Shown: positions 12,301 through 24,800 of the stretch, piece by piece
Layout: each line of letters opens with the position of its first letter
How positions within the stretch are numbered: position 1 is the stretch's first letter
DNA from: Antedon mediterranea
Taxonomy: Eukaryota; Echinodermata; Crinoidea; Comatulida; Antedonidae
Direction of reading: 5' to 3'
Length of the DNA stretch: 64,000 bases
Assembly: GCF_964355755.1 (NCBI RefSeq)
Contig: NC_092670.1
Coordinates: 33,343,795 to 33,407,794 of the forward strand
Program-made: the position numbers and the translations under genes
The notes under the pieces: generated by a model
Told to the model about the DNA's origin: nothing
Database searches by the model: none
Seen by the model: only the letters and a program-made list of their open reading frames with translations

Positions 12301-15300
12301 GAGCGGCTAGCATGATCACGTTTTAAACTTCTCCAGCCGTCGTAAACGCGTCACAGCCCAATAAGCGTGTCAGAGTAATTTCACACGCAGTGATACGTCG
12401 CACGCGTTTGATGATTTACCGCGTGTGTTTGATATTGAGCCAAGTAGGCTATTATGAACAAGCCATAACCGTATAGTTATAATTAATTACTTTATAGTGG
12501 CCAATCATTGTTATGCCTCCAAACTGTTAACTTTGCCAACTATAGTCGAAGTTGGTCAACTGGTCTACACTACTCAGGGGAGTTTGCAAAGTTTGCTTTT
12601 GCAGACTTCTGCAAAATGGTTTCCTGCAGTTTGTCGAAGGTGGTAAATTGGTTAGCAATTAGAAAAATGTGCTTGATAAACTCGGAGTTACTAAATGAAC
12701 CGACAGACCTGGATGTTGTGTTATACATTATGATAAAACATAATTGTGATACAAACTAAACATTTCGCCAGTCACGCTCTGATTTAAAAAAAAAAATGTA
12801 TTATTGTAATAATATACAGCATAAATTTCATTTCAATATTAATTTATGATCTATATAATTCAGTTAATAATTTCATTACTTTTTAATTCTTTGATATTAG
12901 GAGATGAAATACTCAATGTGAACGGCATTGAAATATTGGAGCAAGAAGCAGAAGAGGTCGCTCAGCAAATACGATCGATACAAGGATCAGTTGTTTTACT
13001 CATCAAACCACTCATCAAAAGGTGGGTAAACTTTCTCATATCGTTACTGATTTACAGAACACGTTTAAGATTTCTTATAGCGTTTGAAGCGTAACGCTTT
13101 CTTTCATTTGGTTTAAAATAAGTTTCTAATAGAAAAGTGTAAGCTTCTTTTCTAAGAACGTATTTCAGTAAAACCAAACGATTCAGTAAGTTAAATAAGT
13201 AAGTCAAAGAACAAATTTAGAAATGGTCGAGCATTATATTCACTTTCATAAACCATTGGAAAGATAGGATAGGATAATGCATCATGCTCCTACGTTGTCA
13301 ACGTTGATGTGATGTTCACAACAGGACTCACGACTCTCAGCAGCCAATCTAGTGCCAAAATGTCTGGTACTAGTTAATGCTCGCAACTCATTTTCCCAGG
13401 GAAGAAAATGAAATAACAGTTTTGAACACACTCATGCCAAACTATACAGTATAATAATAAAAGAACATCGTCTTACAAATTTAATAAAATCCAATTGAAT
13501 TGTCTGGATTAAATTTACCCAGGGATTTAGTAGCTTTGTTTACAATTGAAGAAACGTTTGTATAAAATTATTCTTGAACTTTTCTAAATTTACTAGGCCG
13601 AGATCTTTCTGCATTACTTATCTGCATCGCATTATGTCTCTGCCAAAAAAAAGTATTTACACTTGTTATGAGTCACAAGTCTTCTTAGAAAATGTATATT
13701 TGGCTGCCTATGATATATTATGATACAAATGCCAAAATAACAATCATAAGGATCGGTATATTTAAAATTTGTTTTGTGCAATACAATATTCAACAAATTA
13801 TACTTCGCGCGATAAAATTTCCAACTCAATTATAAATAATATGTAACCTCAAACTATTTTTACCATTACGAAAATAAAAACATGATCAATCATCCAGATA
13901 TTTTTATTTTATAAAAATGAAATATAAAGCATGTAAAATTAATAACACTAATACGTTGGCCTATTTGATTATATTAAGACAGGTTTAAAATAATTCGAGG
14001 CTCAATACTCTAAGTTCTGAATGAGGTAATGAAAATACAATAGACCTATAAGCATAAGACCATGTAGACCTAGTATTAGAAATATCGTTTGAATGTGCAA
14101 TTATAATCATTTGAAAGATTCAATAAGTTTCTTAATATCTGTCGTTAAGCATCCCAAAGTGGCAGGCAATAACCTATGATTAAGAGGTTGCAAATCGCCC
14201 GGAAATATGAATCAGAACTGTGTATCGCATAGCAATGAAATTCACAGGCCAGTTACTTACAAAAAAAACACGTATATTTCTTTAAGTTATTTCGTTTTTG
14301 TATCTCGCTCATTGTACACGTGTCCATGATTTTATATTAAATAACTTAACCATGGAGAAATATTTCTTAATGATATAACATAGTACATTTTAATAATTGC
14401 CATTACCTACCATTAGTAAGATGAACTCGTCATTCAAAATTGCAGGCCATAAATATGGAATAACCTACAAACTAAAATTAAAAATTCTCCAACAATTGCT
14501 TCATTCAAATCGATCTCATTTTTGTTCACAAACCTAAAAGTATTTCAAACCATCCCCGAATTATTTTGTATTTAAGACAAGAAAATGAAAAACAGGTTTT
14601 CTTTTACCTAATTGTGTAATCCTGAATAAAGATTTTGTTCAATAAATAAACCTATGCGACTTCCAAAAAGCAGCCAATGGGACTTAAATAACTGCTCTAT
14701 ACAACTAAATATATTTTAAATTACGCAGGCTTTACGTGTTCATAACATTCATGTTGTTAATCAGGTTTAGTATTAATTTTAGTCAAAATAGTGGTGATGA
14801 TGGGGAACAGCTAGTTTCTACAAGAATACCTCAATGTTTTGAGAGAGGTGCCCGCGTCACCGTACATGCAGACATGCATAATCTGAGCGCTTACAGGAAT
14901 TTTCAAGGTATAGCTCATAAAGAATAAGCTAATAATGCATTTGACCCGCACACTTTGAAATGCATTTTGGAAATTTTTATTTTTATTTAAATCGGTTTCT
15001 GAATGGTGCGCGGCGTATGGTGCGTTTGACCACATCATGTTAAAGCACGTTGAATTGATTTGAGCATGTTGACAAGTATTTTTTTATATACTTTATATCA
15101 CATACCTTTGGTAAATGGAAATATTTCAGCATTATAAAAAATTAAACAAGAGGAAACATCCACAGAAACATCCAAATGAATCTTGATACATTAAAAAACT
15201 AACGAACTAAGCTAATCAACCGTAATATTGAAAACACTAGGTACGTGTGTGTGGTCTTATGACCAGTCTCATCTAATAGCCAGGTGCTCTAAAACATGCT

Positions 15301-15771
15301 ATATAATAACTATTGTAAATTCTCTGACGTTGAGTTTAGAATTTGGAAGTATACCAATGTGAATATTTCAAACAATGCATTTTGTCAAAAGCATGATTCT
15401 AAACTAATACCGCATTTAAACTTTGAAATCAGTGTTTTAACCATCACATGAGTCTGAATTTATGGTAATTACAAAGTTATTTATCTTCTTGTATTTATTT
15501 TCTAACAGCACATCGTCCAGTCCGACCATTGAGTACACCTATACCACGGAACTTTGATGAGTTAGAATCAACGTACCACCATAGCACCCAGACAGAAAAC
15601 CGGGAAAACAAAGACAACAGCAGACGAGAGAGCGAGCCATGCGACAATAGTGGTGCTAAGCCAGAAAAAGCTCCGGTGGAAACCAAAGTTCCGGTGGAAA
15701 CCAAAGCTACAGGAACTAAAGCTCCAGAAACTAAACCCAGACGAAAACCCATGGAAACCGCCTTAAATTAG
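9339..15771 (+). CDS. PH-PDZ domain adaptor protein, unassigned family
   Basis: Five exons join without frame breaks: 9339-9888, 11987-12082, 12901-13021, 14783-14907 and 15509-15771 (TAG), giving 384 residues. Residues about 40-141 look like a pleckstrin-homology domain: GVIEKRR first strand, WRPKFCILT, and a final helix with the expected tryptophan at 129. Residues about 184-254 are a PDZ domain: carboxylate-loop region GIGI at 184-187, SRILPDGPVEK, GDEILNVNG at 216-224 and a VVLLIKP last strand. The rest is polar, with short PVETK/APETK repeats near residues 345-370, and ends in TALN. No signal peptide or membrane segment is seen. PH domains bind phosphoinositides or proteins and PDZ domains bind C-terminal peptides, so a membrane-associated scaffold is likely. 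I do not recognise a vertebrate counterpart with this order and size. Confidence 0.82.
9889..11986 (+). other. Intron 1 of the PH-PDZ gene
   Basis: Starts with GTAAGTTGG after the PH-encoding exon and ends in TTTTTTGTAG. It contains the family A element at 10751-10907, and TAGGCCTA palindromes at 11287 and 11824. No coding signal seen. Confidence 0.75.
10751..10907. mobile_element. MITE family A, copy 1
   Basis: Ends are near-mirror images: ACTTGGTTCTCAATAGAGGC at the left and GCCTCTAGTGGGAACAAAG at the right. Inside them lie opposed ACGCAACGCAAG and TGTGTTACG motifs, and GTGATTGGTC in the middle. Other copies are at 17093, 17631, 38337, 48532 and 59182. Non-coding; the open frame at 10811-11038 is read-through of the element. 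Confidence 0.75.
12083..12900 (+). other. Intron 2 of the PH-PDZ gene
   Basis: Begins GTAGGTAC and ends TTGATATTAG, interrupting the PDZ domain within the glycine codon of GDEIL. Holds the CAGGGAGTTGT palindrome cluster. The 83-codon open frame at 12508-12759 has no family resemblance and is taken as chance. Confidence 0.7.
12163..12265. repeat. Clustered perfect palindrome and hairpin built on CAGGGAGTTGT
   Basis: 12163-12194 is a perfect 32-base palindrome whose first half is CAGGGAGTTGTAAAAT. Twenty-one bases later, 12215-12233 and 12247-12265 form a perfect 19-base inverted repeat (first bases CAGGGAGTTGTTATTAG) around a 13-base loop that itself holds ATTCCCTGAG. It sits in intron 2 of the PH-PDZ gene, 80 bases after exon 2. 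It could be a foldback element or a structured intronic RNA. Confidence 0.85.
13022..14782 (+). other. Intron 3 of the PH-PDZ gene
   Basis: Runs from GTGGGTAA after ...LIK to TATTAATTTTAG. A second possible donor lies three bases downstream at GGTAAAC, but only the 13022 donor keeps frame with exon 4. AT-rich, with no other supported feature. Confidence 0.7.
14908..15508 (+). other. Intron 4 of the PH-PDZ gene
   Basis: Begins GTATAGC after ...AYRNFQ and ends TTTTCTAACAG before the HRPVRPL-encoding exon. AT-rich; nothing else supported. Confidence 0.7.
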
Positions 15772-15986
15772 TCAATAACTTTTTTTTTCATTGGAGACGA
15801 AAAGAAAGTACTCTGTGTGCACACACCGCAATTGGTCACGTCCCTTCCCATGTACCCTACCCATTCTTGAAAAGGCTCAGCGTCTAGTACGGCACTGTGC
15901 TTACCCGTTTTATTATTCATCTTTTGGTATTGGAGAATATTTCTGTAAATAATTGTAAATATGAAACAGCGCAATGGGTGCATGCA

Positions 15987-15992
15987 ATTAAA
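15987..15992 (+). terminator. Candidate polyadenylation signal of the PH-PDZ gene
   Basis: ATTAAA occurs about 215 bases after the stop codon. It is a common variant signal; support is positional only. Confidence 0.35.
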
Positions 15993-16139
15993 GTTGGCAC
16001 CTGATATTATTACTATGCAAATATTAAAAACTCACCAGGATATGCAAATGAACATACATTCACTTATAAAATGTGAAACAAAAAATATATATTAGTGGTA
16101 ATAATGCAATAATATGTTGATTGTCGCAAAGTTAATGAT

Positions 16140-16890
16140 TAAGAGATTTTGTTGTATATTTGATACAATGGTAATGATGTTGACGGTGATGGCGATTAAG
16201 AAAAAATGACGATATTTGACGAGAAAAAAATAGATAAATCAAATAATGTTCATTAGGCCTACAACAATTATTAATAGCGATAATGTTGATGAGATATATT
16301 GGATGTTGATGAGGACGATTATAACACCCACGAAGCTTTTACTAAAGTGATGAAGTTGGTAATACTCTTATGATGAAAACGATGACACGACAATGAGGGA
16401 TGACGACGCTGACACAACGTTGACGACGTCATGACGACGACGACGGTGACAATATTAATAATAGGGCCTTTCGATTTGAGACGACCGAGGACCGACGCCC
16501 AACCTAAGTTGGATGTGCCGTCGGTCGTCGGCTGTACCTAAACCATCAAACCTGTTTGTTCTGAGTCTGATATTATTTATTTTTACACAAAATCGTCGGT
16601 CGCCGATGGTCACTAATCGAAAGCTCCCTAATGTCGACGTTGACACGACAACATTGACGACGACATGACCATGGTAACAGCAACGATGAAAAAGCAGCTA
16701 TCTATTTTACCATCTACTACGCCCGGAAAAACATTTTGCGCATCGTCTTGGTTTTTTTACGGGCCATTGAATTTTGTGACGACGATTTATGATAAGCTGA
16801 CTCCCATAGCTTAGATTATGCTTATTCGACGCAGAACTAAATAGTTCTTATGACGACGAAAACGATAACAAACAGTGACATGAATATGAC
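16140..16890. repeat. Cryptic simple sequence rich in GAC/GATG, with a MITE inside
   Basis: Repeated GATGATG, TGATGTTGA, GACGACGA and GTTGACGAC units with no strict period, flanking the family C element at 16464-16628. The same unit style on both sides suggests that one array was interrupted by the insertion. There is no coding frame across it. Confidence 0.6.
16464..16628. mobile_element. MITE family C, copy 1, flanked by TA
   Basis: Termini are GGGCCTTTCGATTTGAGACG and its mirror, ending CGATTAGTGACC read in reverse. Further inside, ACCGACG and CGTCGGTCG motifs oppose each other. A TA dinucleotide at 16462-16463 is repeated at 16629-16630, consistent with the target duplication of Tc1/mariner-type transposases. 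A related copy is at 56884-57041 and a fragment at 48640-48675. The 63-codon minus-strand frame here is an artefact of the element. Confidence 0.75.
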
Positions 16891-17092
16891 TAGAGACTTT
16901 CGATTTGCACGAATTGACGCCAACGACAGAGCAACCACTATTATTATCTGCGCATGTACAAAACAATAAATTATCATTTTCATAATAATGGCTATGATGT
17001 CGATGTTCTAATTATTATCGGTAGTACATACAGGTCTGAAACAATGATGTTGAAGAATAAGTGTATATTATACTACAGTATTTTAAAAGTTA

Positions 17093-17163
17093 AGCTTGGT
17101 TTCCACTAGGATGCAATGACGTACGCTCAACGCAAGTGATTTACGTCCTAGTGAGAACCAAGC
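17093..17163. mobile_element. MITE family A, short copy
   Basis: A 71-base version with intact ends AGCTTGGTTTCCACTAGGA and CCTAGTGAGAACCAAGC but most of the interior deleted; ACGCAAGTGATTTACG remains. The sharp ends define the family termini. Confidence 0.75.
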
Positions 17164-17630
17164 ATAAGTTTTGTCAGGCACGGCATAACACTAATAACAA
17201 CACCTAACTGTAAAGTTTTTGTGTAGGTTTGTTAATTGTGTTTATAAAACTAATACATCATAATTGTGTTCCTAGTAGGCCTAAATGTACTTACAATAAT
17301 TCGAATAGATGTATAATGTATAAAATAAATAAGCCTATGTCTTGTCAATTTGATATTTTGTTGATTGTCCTGTTTAGGTTACTTTAGGTATAATTTATAT
17401 GAAACTGAAGTAAGCTGGTGCAACTCAACTTAAAGTGAACTGTAAAGATTATACAAAGAAAGATAAACTGGATATTATTATCTTCAATGGTAATTAACAG
17501 CAGAACTTTTTTTTAAACGAAGAATCGTTTAGCGCCCGCTACATACAAAGAACGAAGAATCGAAATGAGGCATACAATTAGTATACGGCTCTTCTTTATA
17601 TCGCCCTCTACACGCTTAGGTCTCATTAAA

Positions 17631-17782
17631 CTTTCCAATGACATACACGCAAAGACGTAAACTGCAACACAAGCGAATTAACCAATCAAAAGCGATGGAT
17701 TATTCGAACTCTACCTTATATGATCAATTCGCTTGCGTTGCGGCTTACGTCTTTGCGTACTGTGCGTGTTTGGGAACATGCT
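17631..17782. mobile_element. MITE family A, copy 3
   Basis: Long imperfect inverted repeat: CGCAAAGACGTAAACTGC and ACACAAGCGAATT on the left, opposed by AATTCGCTTGCGTTGCGG and TTACGTCTTTGCG on the right. Outer ends are eroded (CTTTCCAATG and TTGGGAACATG). The middle has GATGGATTATTCGAAC, shared with the copy at 59182. Confidence 0.7.
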
Positions 17783-20700
17783 AAAGTGCCACAAACGAAT
17801 AAAGCGTCTTATTCGTATGAGGCAACTCAGTATGAGGCAACACAGGTGGTCGAAACACTTGCAACGCAGATAGAAGTTGAATAATCAATAGGGCCTAATT
17901 TGCTCGAATTAACGTCGTAGTAGAAATAACGCATCAATTATGAATTTCCTGATATCGCGGAAACTTAAGATTAACTCTGAACACGGTAAACCTACACAGA
18001 ATCACTAAGTTGGCCTAACTGTGGTGTGTTTATTTTAAAAACATTGTTTTACACATAATAATGTAGGTGAAGTTAAATGGCAGGACCACTATACTCCTAC
18101 GTATGTCAGAATACCGGGACGTTGAAAATGATTAATCGTATTTGCTGGAGGTCACAGACTGTATATTAGGGGGACTGTTTGTCGCCAAACATCAAACAGA
18201 GATGCCTAGCAAATATACCTGCGTGAGCTAAATGTATATCACAATTATTCTTCTTTTAATTGTTTAGAAGTAATTTGTAACCTTCCGTGTCTCTATTCAG
18301 TTAATCATTAATTATCCACACTGTATAAAAATGCCAGTTACACGTTAAGCAAATTTGCATAATATGAACTTTCGTTGACTTTGTACCGCAATCAACTTTG
18401 CGTAAACGGTTACCGGGTTTTTAAATCCGGGTGAATACTTATAACAGTTGGTTGGCCTAATACTATGAGGGCGTGTACAAGCAAAAGAAAGTTTTTCTAT
18501 ATTATTTTATTTAAACGTGTATTAACATGTAGCTTCTATCTATTATTTAAGGCGAAAACAGGAACGCCCTTCATTAAAATAGTGACGAGATGCTGGCTTT
18601 ATTTGGTGATATTTATTTAGCCTTCGTTGCTTTTCTTTCGAACATTAATTTAGCAAGTTACATAAACAGAGTATGGAATGCCAAAGATTAATTTTACCTT
18701 CAAATAGCACCAACAGGCCTAAACTAGTTGACCGATAAATTACGCTTTTCAAGAACCATCAAGAAAAACATTTTAGGCCTATTTGATCCAATACAAATAA
18801 CAAAAAAACTAAAATCGAAAATATCCGAATGAAATGTAAGAATGGATCATGTAAACATAATGATACTGTTTAAGTATATCATTTAAGTAGATTAATATGG
18901 ATTTCACTGACGTTAGGCGGCTTTTCCTGTTTAAGTCTGAATGGTAAAAACGGCCTTTGATGCCGCCCTCAATGATGTAATGTTTTAAAATAATGAGATT
19001 TTTATATAAATACGTGTATGTTTCAGATGGACAATTAAACAATAGACAGTGCCAAATTAAAAAACACCCCTAATAGGCCTAAACTGGATTTCATTAAGGT
19101 GTAAAATCAGTAAGTCTGCCGAATATACCAACATTCTTACATAATGTATACCACTCCCAATATTAATATCCACATTAAAATAGTGCTGAAAGAGTTCAGC
19201 CTAGTCCCCAGTCATCTGATCTGATAAAAAAGAGTAACATTCAATCCAATTTGTAGTGTCGATCCACAAAGATTAACCACGTAAGATTAGATTGAATTTG
19301 ATCCTGATCAAAACTATTTTTTTCGAATGAAATTGGTGAGTTTGCATAACATATTAAGTTCATGGGATTACCATACTAATCTAACAACAAGTAAACACTA
19401 CCACGGTTGGTTAAACAATGTTATCTCAAATTCTATATTTGTATTAATGATAGGGCAAAGTATTATTTGATGCCAACCCGGGCCACCTCCGGTACCTGGC
19501 AACATGGCAACGTACGTATGCGCTGAGAACAAACCATTTCGAAACACGTGTTTACTGTTTCCTTGAGGCCTAATATGACCATATTGTAAAGATTCACTAT
19601 TCTTTAATTTGGATGACGGTAGGCCTACGATATTAATGAGAGGGGAGGGGAGGGACAAAATATGAAGTGGAATAAGTACCCCTGCATTATGCGTTTGGTT
19701 TTCGCACGATGATGTTTATCTATGTAGGCCTAATAGTTAGAACTCACTCATCAAACAAAACAAAATAATGTAGGCCTATGAATATAATGTTCAATCCATT
19801 AGGCCCTACTATTAGCGTACTAACCAGTTTCACAGTCTCCTGTGCGTGTGCATACTTAATTAAGTAATTATCTCATTCAAACTATTATTTGCTATTGTTG
19901 TCAATGTGAATTATATTCAAAGACCATTTACTTATTTCCAATTATAGGCCTACGTTTGATTTGATTCCATAAAGTCCTTCAAATACTGGAATACAGTAGG
20001 CCTATACATTTTGATCATTAAGTACGCTCTACAAAAGAAGATGAGTTTTAGATAATGATTGATATAATATTTAATCATGATTGCACTGTAATAAAGCTGA
20101 ATAAATCTTGTTATTTCCTGTTTATTTTAAATAAGCAGTTGGATCATACAAAGATGCATAGTTCCTGTAAAGGTAATAACGAACACCTAAAATTTCGTTT
20201 TATTTTGTGGCGTTGATCATGTTAGGCCTAGGCCGGGTATATTGAACTTTCCATCAATAATGAGGTCCTGCGTCCTAAATAAATCTGAATGCACAAATCA
20301 AAATGAGGAATTAGGCTATAGAGGCTTGCATATTGCATCAGTTGGTATAATTAGCCGATTACAGACTTCATCTACCATTGTTTTGTCATCTTACAGCAGA
20401 CGATTCATGTCTTAACCAAGAAAACTGTACAGTGTCATTACCTAAGCAAACTGATGGAACACTACCACTTTTATACAAGATTGTCATATTGATATATAAC
20501 AGGGAAATGAGTCATTGACAGAACTGGTATTGATATAACATTGGTATGTTACAATGAAGAGAAACGGACAGATCCGTAAATCATACCTATACCTTCGGAG
20601 GGATTTAAAGAAGAAAATGAGGTTAATAATACAGATGGTTATTTCCAAAGCGATTATCTTGACTTAATAATCGCTTCAAAATTAGGATTAAAATATTAGA

Positions 20701-21615
20701 TGTAAATATCATTTTAAAATATGGTTGAACTCATATTCCAGGAAAGAGTGAATTTACTTTACGAATTTCACTCTTCCCTGATATATTCTAAGGTTACCGT
20801 ATGTTCTGTGTTTGTTTGTTTTTTTATTTTTGCTTCCTGATATTCAGTAATTGGTTCATTAATTCAACATGTATTATACTCTATACTATACTACACGGTT
20901 CCGCCCTGAGATGCTGACATAAATAATGAAATCCTTTATGATTATAGGCCTATACGGATATCACTATATCTGGCATATTATGTATAATGTAATTATTATT
21001 ATTAACATGCCTTTAATTGTTGCTGTTAATTCCATTATCCGTGAAATGTCGAATACATTATCATGTAACCACACTTATAGTTAATATACAGCTCGTAATT
21101 CACACTGTACCGACCGGTAAGAGATAATGTTAATGTTAAACACAATTTGAATTGAGATTTTTTTTTTCATTGATACACATATTTAAAACCTTCACTCTTC
21201 TATAACACACGTTTTAAAACTCGTATTAACTACATAAAATTCATGCCACCATGTATGACAGACCACCAACAACTAAGCCTTAGCGTTTTTGAGACATCCA
21301 AGCATTGACACTAAGCCACCATTAAATGTTGGCTCGTGCCTGTCGGGCTTAACTTGTTTGGTGTGTTTACATAGAGGAATTAAATTAATTCATTCATTTA
21401 TATTTGACGCCCCTTGTTTATTCCCGTTGACATGGATGACTAGCGAGATTAGGGACTTTAGCCAATCCTCCATCCATAAAAAAATATCCGACAAATGCTG
21501 TGTCCCTTTCTATCTGAGCTAGGCCTATGCCCATTAACATAAAGCTGTACTGTATTATTTATACAGTCTATTGTCAAATAGTGTTGGTTTTGCACCGTCA
21601 CTCGTTGGCTGTAGA

Positions 21616-21860
21616 CTTAACTTAAAGATGTATTGTGATTGAAAATGTTCATCTGGTTTGTAATAATAAGTTATTATTAATGTTCTTTAAAGAACATTTA
21701 TAATAACTTAAAGATGTATTGTCCCCTGAAAAATATTTTTGTTGTTGAATATGCCATTTTGTCACATAATAATGATATACTTTGAACAAAAATTGAAACA
21801 AAATGTATTTACCTGAAAATATGTATTTTGAGTTTGAAACAAAAAATATTCAAATTGGCT
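21616..21860. mobile_element. MITE family D, two broken ends around a 42-base palindrome
   Basis: TTAAAGATGTATTGT occurs at about 21623 and again at about 21709, the second followed by CCCCTGAAAAAT and the interior motif GAATATGCCATTTTG seen in the copy at 36049-36350. Between the two ends lies a near-perfect palindrome at 21668-21709, centred on TTCTTTAAAGAA with two mismatched positions. This looks like one element nested in or recombined with another. Confidence 0.6.
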
Positions 21861-24800
21861 ACCGGCCAATGGGTTTTTGGTTGAACCCCCCCCCCCCCCC
21901 CTCTCTCTTTATTTTTGTCATTTTATATGAGAAAACATTATTTGTTTTAACTTGATTAAAACTACAAAATAACCTTTTCAAACCTGATTTAATTAATCTT
22001 CATTTGTTTTTAGGGCCATTTATTTTTACATACTTTAAAAACATGAACATTTAATCAACACAAATGAACATTAAAACAAACTAAACACGTATACCTCATT
22101 AACTTTCAGACAAATAATCTGTGTTCATGAACATATTACAGTAAAGTAATATTAAAACGAACGAAGAAGGAAGTCAGATTCGACGTTTCAGTCTTTATTT
22201 GATCATCATCAGGAAACGAAACTTCGACTTCCCTCTCCTTATTTGGTGGAGTTATTTAAACATAATAAGTTCATCCATTGGTTTTTATAGAAGGTTATAT
22301 TGCGTAAAATTATCCTGATCTGTAGGCCTACCGTATTGCGCCACTCAAAGGTGCTGGTAGGTAGTCGAACAAAAGAACCCAGTAAAACCATGGAGTACTA
22401 CAAGGTAAAACAAAGCAGCAATTTTGTTATTGTGATTTGTTTTGTTATTGTTTTCTTATAGATTGTATATGAGAATCGATATGCACATTTGTTAACACAC
22501 CCTCAAATAAAAATAGATACAATCAAAAGAAGCTACATTTATTTGGATTACATTTTATAATTTCCAATTAATAATTGTAATCCATTTTTATTTTGTAAAT
22601 CTGTAATGTACTTGTTTTACTTATTCTTTGCTGATGTTTTTTGTTTAGTTTAAACTGATTTGTTCATTTAATAGACAGATCTAGACAGAGTTTAGATTTC
22701 CAAATACATATAAATTATAGTTATTGATGTTTATTAAGAAATTCTATTCTAGCCCTAAGTTCGATATGAACCCAGTCAGAAAGTCAAACCGTTTTTAGGT
22801 CATAAAGTTGTATCGAATTGTTGTAAAACAAACAGGCGGAGAGCCTACTTATTGCTATAATCCTATTATAAACTTAGCGAACAAAGACCGAGCGAATAAC
22901 CGAACAGTTACAGCCAGAAAGTGTTTGGTTTGTGGCTTACGCTGCATAGTGGCAACAACTTTAGTATAAAAGTCAAATATTATTGACTGTATTTTTAATA
23001 ACTTTACATTTCTTAAGTTATTTGATTAATTGACTATTAGATAAGGTCATTAATGGGTGAATGAGTTAGTGGCCAACACTTTTCGCTTGAATCATTGCAG
23101 TAATAATTAGCTAAGACTTTTAAATAGCATAAGTTAGTGTTTGGCTTTTTATGGTATATAAATGACTGGCTTCATTATCTTCACATTTTATAGGTTTAAA
23201 TGTAGTTCGCCATTTTTTGTTTTCATTTTATATTTTCATATATCGTGATTTAATATTTTTGTGATATTTATTTGTTTTGTTTGTCAAGACTTAAGAAAAG
23301 AAAATTATAAATCTTTTGTTGGCCAAAAAAAATAATTATAATCTTATCCTTCTTTTGGGAAAAAAAACCTTTAAATCAATAATCAGACTTTGGATCGTAA
23401 ACATAACCTTATTTTACGATGAAGAAGCGAATCTGTATTTGACAGCCAAGGGCCTCGATTTTTATAGGGAATTCTCTGATAAATCATTTAAAATATCGCT
23501 TTATAAAACAATTATTGTGTATACATTCGATAATTCTATTTGGTAAAGCGATAATGTACATTATAGTATCTTTTGTTTATATTCCAATTGTGTTTTGATT
23601 GTAAACGTAATCAAGAGATGAAGCTATCTAGGCCGATTGGCCGCGTATCGCCCTAATCGAGAAGTGAAGAAAGGGCTCTCTCACTGTCACGTTCCAGTAG
23701 AGATAGTAGGACTGTTTGGCCGTCGCTCGTAAAATGAATTCTTTGCCGATTAAGCTTTGGTATATCTTAAACCTACTTTATATTTGGTGTAACAACATGA
23801 TTACAGTAAACATAAAGATAAGTAAATGGCTAGGCACGAGCGTTTGAGATGTCCTTTAGTCTATCAGTTTGAGGAGCACTGGCGGCGGCTCTATTGGATG
23901 ATTTAATGCCAGAGTATACTTTAAAAAGTAGCAATTGTACATCTCTCGAGCTTCTATACAGACCATTTTATTGAGGCGATATGTTACAGATTTTCCTGTT
24001 AATTAAATCTCTTTTGAAATGGATTTTTTTTTTCAAAAGAAATTATTAATTCGTATTATTTGTTATCCTTTTAAAATAATTTAATTCTAACATTTCGTTA
24101 AAAGTATTGCTAAAATATAAGATAAGCTTGGTATATAAATTGAGAAATTATTATCAAACTTATTTCTGATTGGATATAAAAAATTCATTCATTCATATAG
24201 GCCTACGCCTAAATTTTAAACATATCATGCTTTGAAACTCGTGAGTCATACGTAATTAATTATGCTAAATGAGCACTTCCTAGAATACATTGTATTTAGC
24301 TTAATTATGACAATAATTGTTATTCTTTTATAGACAACTGTTTATGTAATGTGAACATCATGCAGTAATACATTATTAGAATGAAAAATGAAAGAGCTTT
24401 CAACCATGTTATAAATCGAAATGAAAAATTAAGAGTAGGCCTAGGCCATATAAAAACAATGAAGAAAAAATGATCTCTAATAAAAACAAAATATATATAT
24501 ATTGTGAATAATTTCCAAAGAAAAGTATTATTAAGATACAGAAAAAAATATTTTTTTAAATTATTTATTTAATGATCATTTATAATATGTAATTTTTGTT
24601 TTATCTTTCGTTGTTAAAACCACATTCATTCATTATGTTTAAAAAATACAGTGTTAACGATTATATAATTTCTATAGTTTACAGATTTGTTGTCCCCTTT
24701 AATTATAATTTGTAATTTAAAAATGGATACTACTCTATCTATAAAATACTGGGAGTATAGTTTTTATACTTTTATTGTCAATGCAGGATCAGTTACAGTT

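Noticed and set aside
13022-13030. Alternative donor at 13026 (GTAAAC) for PH-PDZ exon 3
   Set aside because: It would put exon 4 out of frame; the donor at 13022 joins exons 3, 4 and 5 with consistent phases.
19398-19658. 86-codon minus-strand open frame
   Set aside because: No family resemblance; the composition follows a short GC-richer island and no splice or promoter context supports it.
22155-22240. Minus-strand CTGATGATG...GAAACGTC resembling a hammerhead ribozyme core of a Penelope-type element
   Set aside because: CTGATGA and GAAAC are in the right order, but the intervening stem II and the following stem III do not pair properly. It may be a decayed retroelement end, not a supported ribozyme.
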